A stretch of DNA of 64,000 nucleotides from an uncultured Bacteroides sp. (GTDB lineage: Bacteria; Bacteroidota; Bacteroidia; Bacteroidales; Bacteroidaceae): NCBI RefSeq assembly GCF_949298305.1, contig NZ_CASFWU010000032.1, forward strand, positions 1 through 64,000. Direction: 5' to 3'. Shown one piece after another: positions 26,761 through 36,369 of this stretch (the stretch's first letter is position 1; each line of letters starts with the position of its first letter). Both the position numbers and the translations under genes were made by a program. The notes beneath the pieces were generated by a model. It was not told where the DNA came from and ran no database searches. It saw nothing but the letters and a program-made list of their open reading frames with translations.

Positions 26761-28668
26761 TTAATAACTGCTGCTACTGCTGCGGTTATTCTTTTTCTTC
26801 TTTTCATCTGGTTTTTGTTTTTTAAGTTCATTAGGCTTTTGTTGGTCCAAAGGTCTGTCTTTGATGTCCCAAGTTTGGGTTAACTCAAAGTTGGCCTTCA
26901 GTTCGAGGACCTGCCAGTAGTAATATACTTCCTCTGGTTGAATCTTATCTTTATACTTTCCTGTGTCCCAAACTCCGTTGCCATTCTTATCATGTACCAA
27001 CCTTGCTCCGTATTTGCCGGGGTTCAGGAAGTAGAAGTCGGCTTTTCCGTCCACTACAGGAACCGTACGCACTACTTTGTCTTGCGCATCTAACAGTTCG
27101 ACAAAGTCTGTCGAGTCGGCTCCGGCTATGTTAAAGAAAATGGCACCGTATTCTTCGGGCGTCTTCACTTTGAATTCCTGCTTGATGGCTTTTGTGAACA
27201 GTCCGTAAAGGCCGAAGCAGGCGGCGGAGTCCACTTCGAAGGCATAACTTTCGCCAAACTTCCAGTCCTCGCCCGGATAGATGTTGTACACCTTCTTGTC
27301 CAGCGAATCGGGGCTCAGCTGGAAGGGGATGTCGTTCCAGAGCGAGTCCACCTTGTGCCGCAAATGGATGGCGCCTTCGTTCAGCGAGTCCAGCGGTTCC
27401 TGGAAGGTCAGCGTGATGTAGTCGTACACGTCCATGCTGGAAGGGGCGTAGACATCTACCGGCAGATACTCAATTTCGGGTACAATCTCCTCTCCTTTCT
27501 TCCTTTTCTTTTCCAGCTCCTTCTCTTTCTCCTTCGCCTCCTTTTCCTTCTCCTTCTCGGTCTTGGGGCGTTGTTTGGAAACCAGTTTCAGCGTGTCCGT
27601 GCGCGGTACCAGTTGTTTCAACGAGTCGGTATAGAGGTAGGAAAGGCTCAGCTTCAACGTGTCAATCTGATAGACCAGCGAATCCTTTATCCAGTAATGG
27701 AGCGTATCGTTGCGTCCGGTGGTCTGGTCAACCACAAAAGCGTCCTTTTCATCGAAGTTCAGTCCCTTGATGACCGGCAGACTGTCGGCCGGAGCCGTAA
27801 AGTAGAGCGAGAACTTCTGCGGAGTCGGTCGCTCGCTGCGGGCCAGACGCTGGTTGTAGACCAGTTCCCTAAAGCAGCGCAGCATCACGTTGTCCGGCAG
27901 GAAGTGGGTATAATTGCGGTCTACAATCGTGTCTATCGTCAGCGAATCCTGCCACAGCGTGTCGCGCCGCATCCGCTGCTCGGACGTGGGGACAATCAGC
28001 GAATCGTAGTAGGCAATGATTTCCGTGGGCTGCGAGTAGGAATAAGTCTGGTCGTTCTCCTGCAAGGCATAGATGCGGTACTTGCCGGGAGCCACACCGC
28101 GAATCCAGAACTGCCCGCGGCTGTCGGTACGCCCCACGCGCTCGAAAGGCTGTGTGGTAAAGGCGGAATCCTCCAGGTTGGAATGCAGGCCTACCAGCAT
28201 TCCCTTCACCGGCTCCAGGTCGGCCGCATTGAGAACCGTACCCGAGATGACCATCGTGTCCAGCTGGGCTCCGGTAGAGAAGGTGTACGTGAATGCCTCC
28301 AGCGGATTGCCTTCGTTGTTGTCCTGAATGGCGTCGCCGAAGTCTATCGTATAGGTCACATTCTGTTTCAGGCTGTCTTCCAGATTGATGATGACCTTCT
28401 TGCTGCTGGCCTTGATTTCGGGTTGCTGCTTCTGGGGAGGAGATATGACAACCTTCTCGTTGGGCTTGTCCAACGTGATGAACTCATCAAATTCGATGAC
28501 AATCCTCTTCTTGTTGTTGTGAAGAGAGCCGGGTGACGGGCTTCCCGACAGGAAACGAGGCGGGTCTTCGTCGATGGCTCCACCCTCCAGGCGGCCGTAG
28601 CTGGCACAAGAGAACAGAATTGCCACGATGACAACCGCTATGCCAAGCTGGCAAATCAAGCGTTTCAT
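26761..28668 (-). CDS. Lipoprotein with N-terminal Ig-like (SbsA/Big_5-type) domain
   Basis: The product has 635 residues from the ATG at 28668; a lipoprotein signal (VVIVAILFSC) ends at Cys 21. Residues about 45-145 resemble the bacterial Ig-like Big_5 domain (RIVIEFDEFITLDKPNEKVVISPP). A carboxypeptidase regulatory-like stretch follows (VSGTVLNAADLEPVKGMLVGL, TDSRGQFWIRGVAPGKYRIYAL). Near residue 400 is a highly charged Lys/Glu coiled segment, and the C-terminus is Lys-rich ending RSSSSSY. The family is common in Bacteroidetes as a one-per-genome surface or periplasmic protein; function unknown. It is translationally close to the DUF3108 gene. Confidence 0.83.
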   Translation of the reverse strand: MKRLICQLGIAVVIVAILFSCASYGRLEGGAIDEDPPRFLSGSPSPGSLHNNKKRIVIEFDEFITLDKPNEKVVISPPQKQQPEIKASSKKVIINLEDSLKQNVTYTIDFGDAIQDNNEGNPLEAFTYTFSTGAQLDTMVISGTVLNAADLEPVKGMLVGLHSNLEDSAFTTQPFERVGRTDSRGQFWIRGVAPGKYRIYALQENDQTYSYSQPTEIIAYYDSLIVPTSEQRMRRDTLWQDSLTIDTIVDRNYTHFLPDNVMLRCFRELVYNQRLARSERPTPQKFSLYFTAPADSLPVIKGLNFDEKDAFVVDQTTGRNDTLHYWIKDSLVYQIDTLKLSLSYLYTDSLKQLVPRTDTLKLVSKQRPKTEKEKEKEAKEKEKELEKKRKKGEEIVPEIEYLPVDVYAPSSMDVYDYITLTFQEPLDSLNEGAIHLRHKVDSLWNDIPFQLSPDSLDKKVYNIYPGEDWKFGESYAFEVDSAACFGLYGLFTKAIKQEFKVKTPEEYGAIFFNIAGADSTDFVELLDAQDKVVRTVPVVDGKADFYFLNPGKYGARLVHDKNGNGVWDTGKYKDKIQPEEVYYYWQVLELKANFELTQTWDIKDRPLDQQKPNELKKQKPDEKKKKNNRSSSSSY

Positions 28669-28702
28669 CAGATTATTATGGTGACTACAATTTAACATGA
28701 TG

Positions 28703-28710
28703 CAAAAATA
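28703..28710 (-). promoter_or_regulatory. -7 element of the Ig-like lipoprotein unit
   Basis: TATTTTTG on the leftward strand, 34 bases before the ATG at 28668. A TTTG 12 bases upstream is too close to be a proper -33. Confidence 0.4.
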
Positions 28711-28835
28711 AAGGTTCTCTACCAAATGACAGAGCACTTTACAGAATTTTATACAAAAAACAAACATTTCACAAATACAATATGAAACATAGTTAAAAAA
28801 CATGCGTTTTCACATACTATATAAGCGGAAAAGAA

Positions 28836-28843
28836 TAATTTTG
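28836..28843 (+). promoter_or_regulatory. -7 element of the RND efflux operon
   Basis: TAATTTTG on the rightward strand, about 125 bases before the ATG at 28969. No clear -33. No regulator gene is next to the operon. Confidence 0.4.
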
Positions 28844-28968
28844 CGCCAAAACTGAACAAAACATTTTAGTTTTCTTATAAGCCATTAGATTTTTGGCTAC
28901 CATAAAATGCACAAAACGCGCCGAACAAATCTTGAAACAACATAAATCAGAAATAATTAAAAGAGAGT

Positions 28969-30144
28969 ATGAAGAGTAGATTAGGATTATTAGTATGTTG
29001 CGCGGCACTGCTAAGCAGTTGCGGAGGAAGCGACAAAAGCACAGGCAGTGCTCCCGAAATCGCAGTTATGGAGGTTAAAACCACTACTGCCCACCTGACG
29101 AACAGCTATCCGGCTACCATCAAAGGTAAGCAGGATGTGGAAATCCGGCCGATGGTGAGCGGTTTCATCACAAGACTGCACGTAGACGAAGGTGCCGTAG
29201 TGAAGAAAGGACAAACCTTGTTCACCATCGACCAAGTACAGTACAAAGCAGCCGTAGAGACGGCGCAAGCAGCCGTGAAAACTGCCGAAGCAGCACTGAA
29301 AACCCAACAGCTGACTACTGAAAACAATCGCGAACTGAACAAAAGAGGCATTGTGAGCGATTATCAACTAAGTACATCCGAAAACCAGCTTGCACAGGCT
29401 GAGGCCACACTGGCGCAGGCCAAAGCCACACTGACCAATGCACGCCGCAATCTGGAATATACCGAAGTGGCCAGCCCCAGTGACGGCATTGTAGGCGAAA
29501 TCCCCTACCGTATCGGTAGCCTGGTAAGTGCCTCGATGGCTACGCCGCTCACGACCGTGGCCGACAACTCGGAAATGTTTGCCTATTTCTCCATGCCCGA
29601 GCGCCAGTTGCTCAAAATGATTCAGGAAGGCGGTTCTACCAAAGAAATCCTAGCAGACATGCCCAATGTCAATCTGCAACTCATTGACGGTACAATCTAT
29701 GCCGACAGCGGACGCGTAGAGACCATCAGCGGTGTCATCGACCCCACCACCGGTTCGGTCAGCATGCGCGCCAAGTTCCCCAACCCGCACAACCTGCTGC
29801 GCAGCAACTCTACGGGAGACGTGGTATTCCCCAACATCTTGACAGACATCATCCTGGTGCCCCAATCGGCTACGACCGAAATCCAGGACAAGAAGTTTGT
29901 CTTCGTACTGCAACCGGACAACACGGTGAAGAATACCGAAATACAAATCTACAAGCTGAACGACGGCACTCATTACTACGTGACCGGAGGACTCAAGGCC
30001 GGCGACAAGATTGTGGTTGAAGGCGTACAAGCCATCCACGACGGACAGGCCATCACCCCCATTACTCCGGCAGATAAAGAAAACGCCTACCAGCAAGCAC
30101 TGAAAGACCAGCGGGAAGGCAACATCCAGACCGCATTCAACTGA
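28969..30144 (+). CDS. RND efflux periplasmic adaptor (membrane fusion protein)
   Basis: Links the inner-membrane pump to the outer-membrane channel. The product has 391 residues with a lipoprotein signal (CCAALLSSC, Cys 18). The half-lipoyl segments are seen in VEIRPMVSGFITRLHVDEGAVVKKGQTLF near 60-90 and YTEVASPSDGIVGEIPYRIGSLV near 164-186. Between them is an Ala/Gln-rich alpha-hairpin coiled coil (about 92-160). The beta-barrel and membrane-proximal parts follow. First gene of a three-part pump, like AcrA/MexA. Confidence 0.93.
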   Translation: MKSRLGLLVCCAALLSSCGGSDKSTGSAPEIAVMEVKTTTAHLTNSYPATIKGKQDVEIRPMVSGFITRLHVDEGAVVKKGQTLFTIDQVQYKAAVETAQAAVKTAEAALKTQQLTTENNRELNKRGIVSDYQLSTSENQLAQAEATLAQAKATLTNARRNLEYTEVASPSDGIVGEIPYRIGSLVSASMATPLTTVADNSEMFAYFSMPERQLLKMIQEGGSTKEILADMPNVNLQLIDGTIYADSGRVETISGVIDPTTGSVSMRAKFPNPHNLLRSNSTGDVVFPNILTDIILVPQSATTEIQDKKFVFVLQPDNTVKNTEIQIYKLNDGTHYYVTGGLKAGDKIVVEGVQAIHDGQAITPITPADKENAYQQALKDQREGNIQTAFN

Positions 30145-30267
30145 TGGAGGATTGAGTTTATTAGTTAATGAGTTTTTAAGTTGACGCATTGACGGGAGAA
30201 GCCAAGAGCCTCGCAGGTTCCGTTCACCCGTCCGCCTGTCAGCTAAAGGCATAAAAAAGAAAAACAA

Positions 30268-33200
30268 ATGAAATTAGACAGATTCATTAATCGTCCGGTA
30301 TTGTCCACGGTTATCTCCGTGTTGCTGGTCATCCTGGGCTTCATTGGGTTGGCCACACTGCCTATCACCCAGTACCCGGACATTGCGCCGCCTACCGTTT
30401 CGGTAAGCGCCACCTATACGGGCGCCAACGCCCAGACCGTGCTTAACTCGGTCATCTCTCCGCTGGAAGACCAGATTAACGGTGTGGAAAACATGATGTA
30501 CATGACTTCCGATGCCTCCAACAACGGTTCGGCCTCCATCACCATCTACTTCAAACAAGGCACTGACCCCGATATGGCGGCCGTGAACGTACAGAACCGT
30601 GTGTCCATGGCACAAGGCCTCCTGCCGCAGGAAGTAACCCAGATTGGTGTGACCACCCGTAAGCGCCAGACATCCATGCTGATGATTTTCTCCATCTACG
30701 ATATGGAGGACAAATACAACATCGAGTTCATCGAGAACTACGCCAACATCAACATCATTCCCGAAATCAAGCGTGTAGCCGGTGTGGGTGATGCCTTTGT
30801 GATGGGTGCCGATTACTCCATGCGTATCTGGCTGAAGCCTAACGTGATGGCGCAATACAAACTTATCCCTTCGGACATCAGCACGGCCTTGGCCGAACAG
30901 AACATCGAAGCTGCTCCGGGACAGTTTGGCGAACGTGGCGGACAGACGTTCCAATACACCATCCGCTACCGCGGACGTCTGCAGACACCTGAAGAGTTCG
31001 AAAACATCGTCATCAAGTCACTTGAGAACGGCGAAGTGCTCCGCATGAAGGATGTGGCCGACATCGAATTGGGACGAAGCAGCTACGGCTTCGACAACAC
31101 CATGAACGGCCACAAGGGCGTCAGCTGTATCGTCTACCAGATGGCCGGTACCAACGCCACAGCCACCATCCAAGACCTTGAACGGGTATTGGAAGAAATG
31201 CAGAAGACCATGCCTGCCGGCCTGGGTGTCAACATTGCCCAAAGCGCCAACGACTTCCTCTTCGCCTCTATCCACGAGGTGGTGAAGACGTTGATTGAGG
31301 CCTTCATCCTGGTGTTCATTGTGGTGTACATCTTCCTGCAGGACATGCGCTCCACGCTCATTCCGGCCATTGCCATCCCGGTAGCCTTGATTGCCACCTT
31401 CTTTGCATTAAAGCTCATCGGATTCAGTATAAACTTGCTTACCCTCTCGGCCATGGTGCTTGCCATCGCCATTGTGGTGGACGACGCGATAGTCGTCGTC
31501 GAGGGCGTCCATGCCAAGCTCGACCAGGGCTACAAGTCGGCCCGTCTGGCTTCCATTGACGCCATGCACGAACTGGGCGGCGCCATCGTGTCCATTACGC
31601 TGGTGATGATGTCCGTGTTTATCCCTGTGAGCTTCATGGGCGGTACGGCCGGTACGTTCTATCGGCAGTTCGGTCTGACCATGGCCATCGCCATCTTCTT
31701 CTCGGCTGTCAACGCCTTGACGTTGAGTCCTGCCCTGTGTGCCATCTTCCTGAAACCGCACAACAGCGACGCCAACCTGAAAGAGCGCGTAGGAACAGCC
31801 ACCCGCGAGGCACGCCAGATTATGATTGCCCGCTACACCCAGGCACTGGGACGGATTATGAAACCCAGCATGACCATACTCTTTACTATCATAGCCGTTC
31901 TGGGCATGATATTCGGCCTGTTCAGCTTCAGCGAACATCCGGTGCTCTGCTCCATTCTGATTGTCATCAGCATCCTGGCCCTGGCCGGTATGACAACCGA
32001 CAAGTTCAAGCATACGTTCAACACCAAGTACGACTCCATCCTCGAGAACTATAAGAAGAAGGTAACGTTCTTCATCCAGAAGGGATGGCTGACCGGCGGA
32101 GTGGTCATTGCCACCATTGTCCTGCTGATGTTGTTCATGCAGACGACCCCGACAGGTATGGTGCCCAACGAAGATACAGGTACCATCATGGGCGCCGTGA
32201 CGCTGCCTCCCGGTACTTCGCAACAGCGTGCCCAGCAGATTCTGGCACGTGTGGACAGTCTGGTTGCCGCCGACCCGGCTGTTGAGTCACGTACGGTCAT
32301 CTCCGGCTTCAGCTTCATCGGCGGCCAGGGACCCGGCTACGGCTCCATCATTATCAAGCTGAAACCGTGGGAAGAACGTTCCACCATGCAGAACTCCACC
32401 ATTGTCTACGCCACCCTGTTCATGCGTGCGCAGAAGATCATCAAGGAGGCACAGGTGCTGTTCTTTGCTCCGCCTATGATTCCGGGTTACTCCGTTTCTA
32501 CCGATATCGAGTTGAACATGCAGGACAAGACGGGCGGAAGCCTGGACCGCTTCTTTGAAGTGGTGAACGCCTACACGGCCGAACTGGAGAAACGTCCCGA
32601 AATCAACTCGGCACGTACCAGCTTCAACCCCAACTTCCCGCAGTACCGCCTCGACATCGACGCCGCTGCCTGTAAGCGTGCCGGCATCACTCCGAACCAG
32701 ATTCTGAGCGTGATGCAGGGATATTACGGCGGTCTGTATGCCTCCAACTTCAACAGCTTCGGTAAGATGTACCGCGTCATGATACAGGGTGAGCGCGATG
32801 CCACGAAGAACCTGGAGTCGCTGGAAAGCATCAAGGTGCGTAACGCCAACGGTGAGATGGCACCCGTCAGCCAGTTTGTAACGCTGACCAAGGTTTACGG
32901 ACCGGATGTCATCAACCGTTTCAACCTTTACACCTCCATGAAGGTGATGGTGGCTCCTGCTACCGGCTACACTTCGGGACAGGCCCTGCAGGCCATTGCC
33001 GAAGTTGCCGGCCAGAACCTGCCCGCCGGCTTCGGTTACGAGCTGGGCGGTATGGCCCGTGAGGAGGCCCAGACCAGCGGAAGCAGCACCGGACTGATTT
33101 TCGTGCTCTGCTTCGTGTTCGTCTACCTGTTGCTGAGTGCGCAGTACGAAAGTTACATTCTGCCGCTGGCCGTATTGCTCTCCGTACCTTGCGGATTGAT

Positions 33201-33687
33201 GGGTAGCTTCATCTTTGTGAACGCAGCCAGTCTCATCGGCGGCATTCCGGCCTTGCAGATGATTATCGGCACCATGTCCAACAACATTTACATGCAGATT
33301 GCCTTGATTATGTTGATGGGTCTGTTGGCCAAGAACGCCATCCTGATTGTTGAGTTCGCCCTCGACCGTCGCAAGATGGGCATGAGCATCACCTCGGCCG
33401 CCATCTTGGGTGCCGGCGCCCGTCTGCGTCCTATCCTCATGACTTCACTGGCCATGATTATCGGTCTGCTCCCGCTGATGTTTGCCAGCGGTGCCGGTGC
33501 CAACGGTTACCGTACACTGGGTACCTCGGCCATCGGTGGTATGTTGGTCGGTATGATTCTGCAGATTTTCGTGGTTCCGGCCCTGTTCGTTGCCTTCCAG
33601 TATCTGCAGGAGAAGTTCAAGCCGATGGAATGGGACGATGTGGACAACGCAGACGCTACTTCCGAAATCGAGCAATATAGTAAATAA
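30268..33687 (+). CDS. RND efflux transporter, HAE1 type (AcrB-like)
   Basis: Proton-driven inner-membrane drug/solute exporter. The product has 1139 residues, about 100 more than AcrB. The proton-relay Asp pair is present in IVVDDAIVVVEG near 400-411. The N-terminus (RPVLSTVISVLLVILGFIGLATLPITQYPDIAPP) and the C-terminal helices (MGLLAKNAILIVEFA) are typical. The extra length is mostly one insertion of about 80 residues, near 496-580, between transmembrane segments 6 and 7, containing two additional hydrophobic stretches. The gene sits 123 bases after the adaptor gene. Substrates cannot be predicted. Confidence 0.94.
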   Translation: MKLDRFINRPVLSTVISVLLVILGFIGLATLPITQYPDIAPPTVSVSATYTGANAQTVLNSVISPLEDQINGVENMMYMTSDASNNGSASITIYFKQGTDPDMAAVNVQNRVSMAQGLLPQEVTQIGVTTRKRQTSMLMIFSIYDMEDKYNIEFIENYANINIIPEIKRVAGVGDAFVMGADYSMRIWLKPNVMAQYKLIPSDISTALAEQNIEAAPGQFGERGGQTFQYTIRYRGRLQTPEEFENIVIKSLENGEVLRMKDVADIELGRSSYGFDNTMNGHKGVSCIVYQMAGTNATATIQDLERVLEEMQKTMPAGLGVNIAQSANDFLFASIHEVVKTLIEAFILVFIVVYIFLQDMRSTLIPAIAIPVALIATFFALKLIGFSINLLTLSAMVLAIAIVVDDAIVVVEGVHAKLDQGYKSARLASIDAMHELGGAIVSITLVMMSVFIPVSFMGGTAGTFYRQFGLTMAIAIFFSAVNALTLSPALCAIFLKPHNSDANLKERVGTATREARQIMIARYTQALGRIMKPSMTILFTIIAVLGMIFGLFSFSEHPVLCSILIVISILALAGMTTDKFKHTFNTKYDSILENYKKKVTFFIQKGWLTGGVVIATIVLLMLFMQTTPTGMVPNEDTGTIMGAVTLPPGTSQQRAQQILARVDSLVAADPAVESRTVISGFSFIGGQGPGYGSIIIKLKPWEERSTMQNSTIVYATLFMRAQKIIKEAQVLFFAPPMIPGYSVSTDIELNMQDKTGGSLDRFFEVVNAYTAELEKRPEINSARTSFNPNFPQYRLDIDAAACKRAGITPNQILSVMQGYYGGLYASNFNSFGKMYRVMIQGERDATKNLESLESIKVRNANGEMAPVSQFVTLTKVYGPDVINRFNLYTSMKVMVAPATGYTSGQALQAIAEVAGQNLPAGFGYELGGMAREEAQTSGSSTGLIFVLCFVFVYLLLSAQYESYILPLAVLLSVPCGLMGSFIFVNAASLIGGIPALQMIIGTMSNNIYMQIALIMLMGLLAKNAILIVEFALDRRKMGMSITSAAILGAGARLRPILMTSLAMIIGLLPLMFASGAGANGYRTLGTSAIGGMLVGMILQIFVVPALFVAFQYLQEKFKPMEWDDVDNADATSEIEQYSK

Positions 33688-33695
33688 CATGGCAT

Positions 33696-33790
33696 GAAGA
33701 ATGAAGAGTCCGGGCACGAAACGTCAGTTACGGCCCCCGCTCCTTCATCGGGAAGCAGATTCTTCATTCTTCATTCTTAATTCTTCATTT
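33696..33790. repeat. Short-word inverted repeat between pump and outer-membrane channel genes
   Basis: GAAGAATGAAGA (33696-33707) is complementary to TCTTCATTCTTC (33761-33772), and further TTCATTCTTAATTCTTCATT follows. The words are those of the longer perfect hairpin at 49938-50030. Confidence 0.7.
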
Positions 33791-33798
33791 TATACAGT

Positions 33799-35184
33799 AT
33801 GAAAGGAAAAATCATCACCCTGATGTGTGCCGCAGCCCTGCTGAGCAGTTGCCACATCTACAAAGCATACGACAGGCCCGAGGACATTACCACGGAAGGC
33901 CTGTACCGCGACACGGCGCTGGTGAACGGAACACTGCCCGAAGACACGGCCAACTTTGGCAATGTGCCCTGGAGGGAAGTGTTCACCGACCCCCAGCTGC
34001 AGACCTACATCGAGCAGGCGCTGACCAACAACGCCGACCTGCGCACCGCCTTGCTGAACGTCAAGTCGGCACAAGCCGCACTGATGTCGGCCCGGCTGGC
34101 TTACCTGCCGCAACTGGCGCTCTCGCCCCAGGGAACGCTGACCAACTGGAACAAAGGCGAAGTCACCGCCGCAACCTACTCCATCCCTGTGACCGCAAGC
34201 TGGCAGCTCGACCTCTTCGGCCAGATACTCAACCCCAAACGGGCCGCACAGGTATCGCTCAAGCAGGCTGAATTCACCCGCCAGGCCGTGCAGACACAAC
34301 TGATTGCCAACGTGGCCAACGTCTACTACACCCTGCTGATGCTGGACCGCCAGCTGCAGATTTCGGAAAGTACGGCCGACATCCTGAAGAGCTACGTGGA
34401 GACCTTGGAAGCCATGTACGACTTCGGCAGCGTGAACAGCGCCGCCATCGAACAGAGCCGCAGCTCGTATGCCCAGGTCGTGGCTTCCCTCTCCGACCTG
34501 CGTCAAAGCCTGACAGAGACCGAGAGCGCCTTCTGCCTGATGCTGAACGAACCTGCACACGCCGTTGAGCGCGGCAAGCTGGAAGACCAGAACCTGCCCA
34601 CCGAGTTCTCGGCAGGCATCCCCTTGCAGCTCCTCTCCAACCGTCCGGACGTGAAGGCCGCCGAAATGGCCCTGGCCGCCTGCTATTATAACACCAACAG
34701 CGCCCGCGCCGCCTTCTATCCGCAAATCACTCTGAGCGGTTCGGCCGGATGGACCAACAATTCCGGAGCAGGCATCATCAACCCCGGCAAGCTGCTGGCC
34801 AACGTGGTGGGTTCGCTCACACAGCCTCTCTTCTACCGCGGTGCCAACATTGCCCGCCTGCGTCAGGCCAAGGCACAGGAAGAGCAGGCCAAGATTGCCT
34901 TCCAGACATCGCTGCTCAACGCCGGAAACGAGGTGAGCAATGCCCTTGCCCTCTATCAGAACACTACCGAAAAGGTCTATTCGCGCACCATGCAGGTAAA
35001 TTCTGCACAGAAAGCGGCCGAAGACACCAAGGAATTGTTTAACCTGGGCACGTCAACCTATCTGGAAGTCCTCTCGGCACAGCAGAGCTACCTCAGCGCA
35101 CAGCTCTCCGAAGTGACCGACACGTACGACCGGATGCAGGCCGTCATCAACCTGTACCAGGCATTGGGCGGAGGAAGAGAATGA
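33799..35184 (+). CDS. Outer-membrane efflux channel lipoprotein (TolC/NodT family)
   Basis: Third part of the tripartite pump. The product has 461 residues with a lipoprotein signal (LMCAAALLSSC, Cys 18). Two repeats of the OEP domain are visible, each beginning with a helix rich in Ala, Gln and Leu (LLNVKSAQAALMSARLAYLPQLAL and KAAEMALAACYYNTNSARAAFYPQITL), as in OprM-type channels. The C-terminal part (YLEVLSAQQSYLSAQLSEV) is typical. It lies 111 bases after the pump gene and only 28 bases before the lpxA-like gene. Confidence 0.93.
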   Translation: MKGKIITLMCAAALLSSCHIYKAYDRPEDITTEGLYRDTALVNGTLPEDTANFGNVPWREVFTDPQLQTYIEQALTNNADLRTALLNVKSAQAALMSARLAYLPQLALSPQGTLTNWNKGEVTAATYSIPVTASWQLDLFGQILNPKRAAQVSLKQAEFTRQAVQTQLIANVANVYYTLLMLDRQLQISESTADILKSYVETLEAMYDFGSVNSAAIEQSRSSYAQVVASLSDLRQSLTETESAFCLMLNEPAHAVERGKLEDQNLPTEFSAGIPLQLLSNRPDVKAAEMALAACYYNTNSARAAFYPQITLSGSAGWTNNSGAGIINPGKLLANVVGSLTQPLFYRGANIARLRQAKAQEEQAKIAFQTSLLNAGNEVSNALALYQNTTEKVYSRTMQVNSAQKAAEDTKELFNLGTSTYLEVLSAQQSYLSAQLSEVTDTYDRMQAVINLYQALGGGRE

Positions 35185-35212
35185 TATGTGTTACTTATAA
35201 ATACCTAATATT

Positions 35213-35980
35213 ATGATTAGTCCATTAGCTTATGTAGATCCTGCCGCAAAGATAGGCAAGAATGTGACCATACAGCCGTTTGCCTACATCGAAGGCGATG
35301 TAGTGATTGGCGACGAATGCATCATCATGTCCGGAGCGCGCATCCTGAACGGCACCCGCATGGGAAAGCAGAACATTGTTCACCACGGCGCCGTGCTGGG
35401 CAGCACGCCGCAGGATTTCAAATACGAAGGCGAAGACAGCCTGCTGATTATCGGTGACAAGAATGACTTCCGCGAGAACGTGGTCGTGGCCCGTGCCACG
35501 CACAAGGACGGAGGCACACGCATCGGCAATGAAAACTACCTGATGGATGGCACCCACCTCTGCCACGACGTGCAGGTGGGCAACAAGAACGTGCTGGGCA
35601 TACGCAGCATGATGGCCGGCGAAAGCCGCATCGACAACTGCAGCATCCTCAGCAGCGGCGTCATCATCCAGCAGCACTGCCACATCGGCGACTGGGTGCT
35701 CATCATGGCCGGCTGCCGCATTGCCAAGGACGTGCCGCCCTACATCATCATGGAAGGCAACCCCGCCAGCTACCACGGCATCAACGCCATGGTGCTGCAG
35801 CACAAGAACCAGATGGGAGAGCGCATCCTGCGCCACATCATGAACGCCTACCGTCTGGTCTACCAGGGCAACTTCAGCGTGCAGGACGCCTTGCTGAAGA
35901 TTGAGGACCAGGTGCCCATGAGCGACGAGATACACAACATCATCAACTTCATACAGAACTCCAAGGAGATTGTGAAGTAA
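35213..35980 (+). CDS. LpxA-like acyl-ACP--UDP-GlcNAc acyltransferase, divergent paralog
   Basis: Left-handed beta-helix protein of 255 residues with hexapeptide repeats from residue 2 to about 185 and a C-terminal helical domain. LpxA acylates UDP-GlcNAc with 3-hydroxyacyl-ACP to start lipid A synthesis. The catalytic His is kept in THLCHDVQVGN. Compared with E. coli LpxA from memory, the later His in LAGHV is Glu here (MAGES), and the acyl-ruler segment MVGGCSG reads LIMAGCR. Bacteroides usually have another, more typical LpxA, so this may be a paralog with another acyl length or substrate. It probably belongs to the efflux operon transcript. Confidence 0.8.
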   Translation: MISPLAYVDPAAKIGKNVTIQPFAYIEGDVVIGDECIIMSGARILNGTRMGKQNIVHHGAVLGSTPQDFKYEGEDSLLIIGDKNDFRENVVVARATHKDGGTRIGNENYLMDGTHLCHDVQVGNKNVLGIRSMMAGESRIDNCSILSSGVIIQQHCHIGDWVLIMAGCRIAKDVPPYIIMEGNPASYHGINAMVLQHKNQMGERILRHIMNAYRLVYQGNFSVQDALLKIEDQVPMSDEIHNIINFIQNSKEIVK

Positions 35981-36010
35981 CCCGTTCGTGTTCACCCTAT
36001 TCAATGCAGA

Positions 36011-36050
36011 GAGGCTGCTTCAAAGACAGGTTTGAGGCAGCCTCTTTTGT
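36011..36050 (+). terminator. Terminator of the efflux-lpxA operon
   Basis: A 14-bp stem with one G-T pair (5' arm GAGGCTGCTTCAAA) closes a six-base loop and is followed by TTTTGT, 30 bases after the lpxA-like stop. Confidence 0.85.
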
Positions 36051-36151
36051 ATCCGTAGCTCCGGATGCGACATTTTCACCCGTGTTTCCACCGCCAGGAA
36101 ATCCAATCAAGCCCTCCGCCCAACCGGACCAACCGCTCCGGGCGCATCCAC

Positions 36152-36259
36152 GTTGTAGAGACGCAAAATTTTGCGTCTCGCCCAGAAGCAACGGCGGCAT
36201 CTATCCATACGGACAGAAGGCTGCGCGACGTGAGACGCAAAATTTTGCGTCTCTACAAC
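36152..36259. repeat. MITE-like element with 28-bp inverted ends
   Basis: The left end begins GTTGTAGAGACGC and contains a perfect 22-bp palindrome (36158-36179, core GCAAAATTTTGC). The right end (36232-36259) is its exact reverse complement, closing with GCGTCTCTACAAC. The ends enclose 52 bases with no gene. Total 108 bp. No target-site duplication was obvious. Closely similar words are, from memory, dispersed in other Bacteroides and even cyanobacterial genomes. Confidence 0.8.
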
Positions 36260-36369
36260 TGCGTGCAGGCAATTGGAAAATTCGCCATCAGGACTGCACC
36301 GATTAGCTTATCATCGGACGGGATGTCTGTCCCCGTATGTATCGCCTCAGGGAAGAAGGGGGAAGAGGC

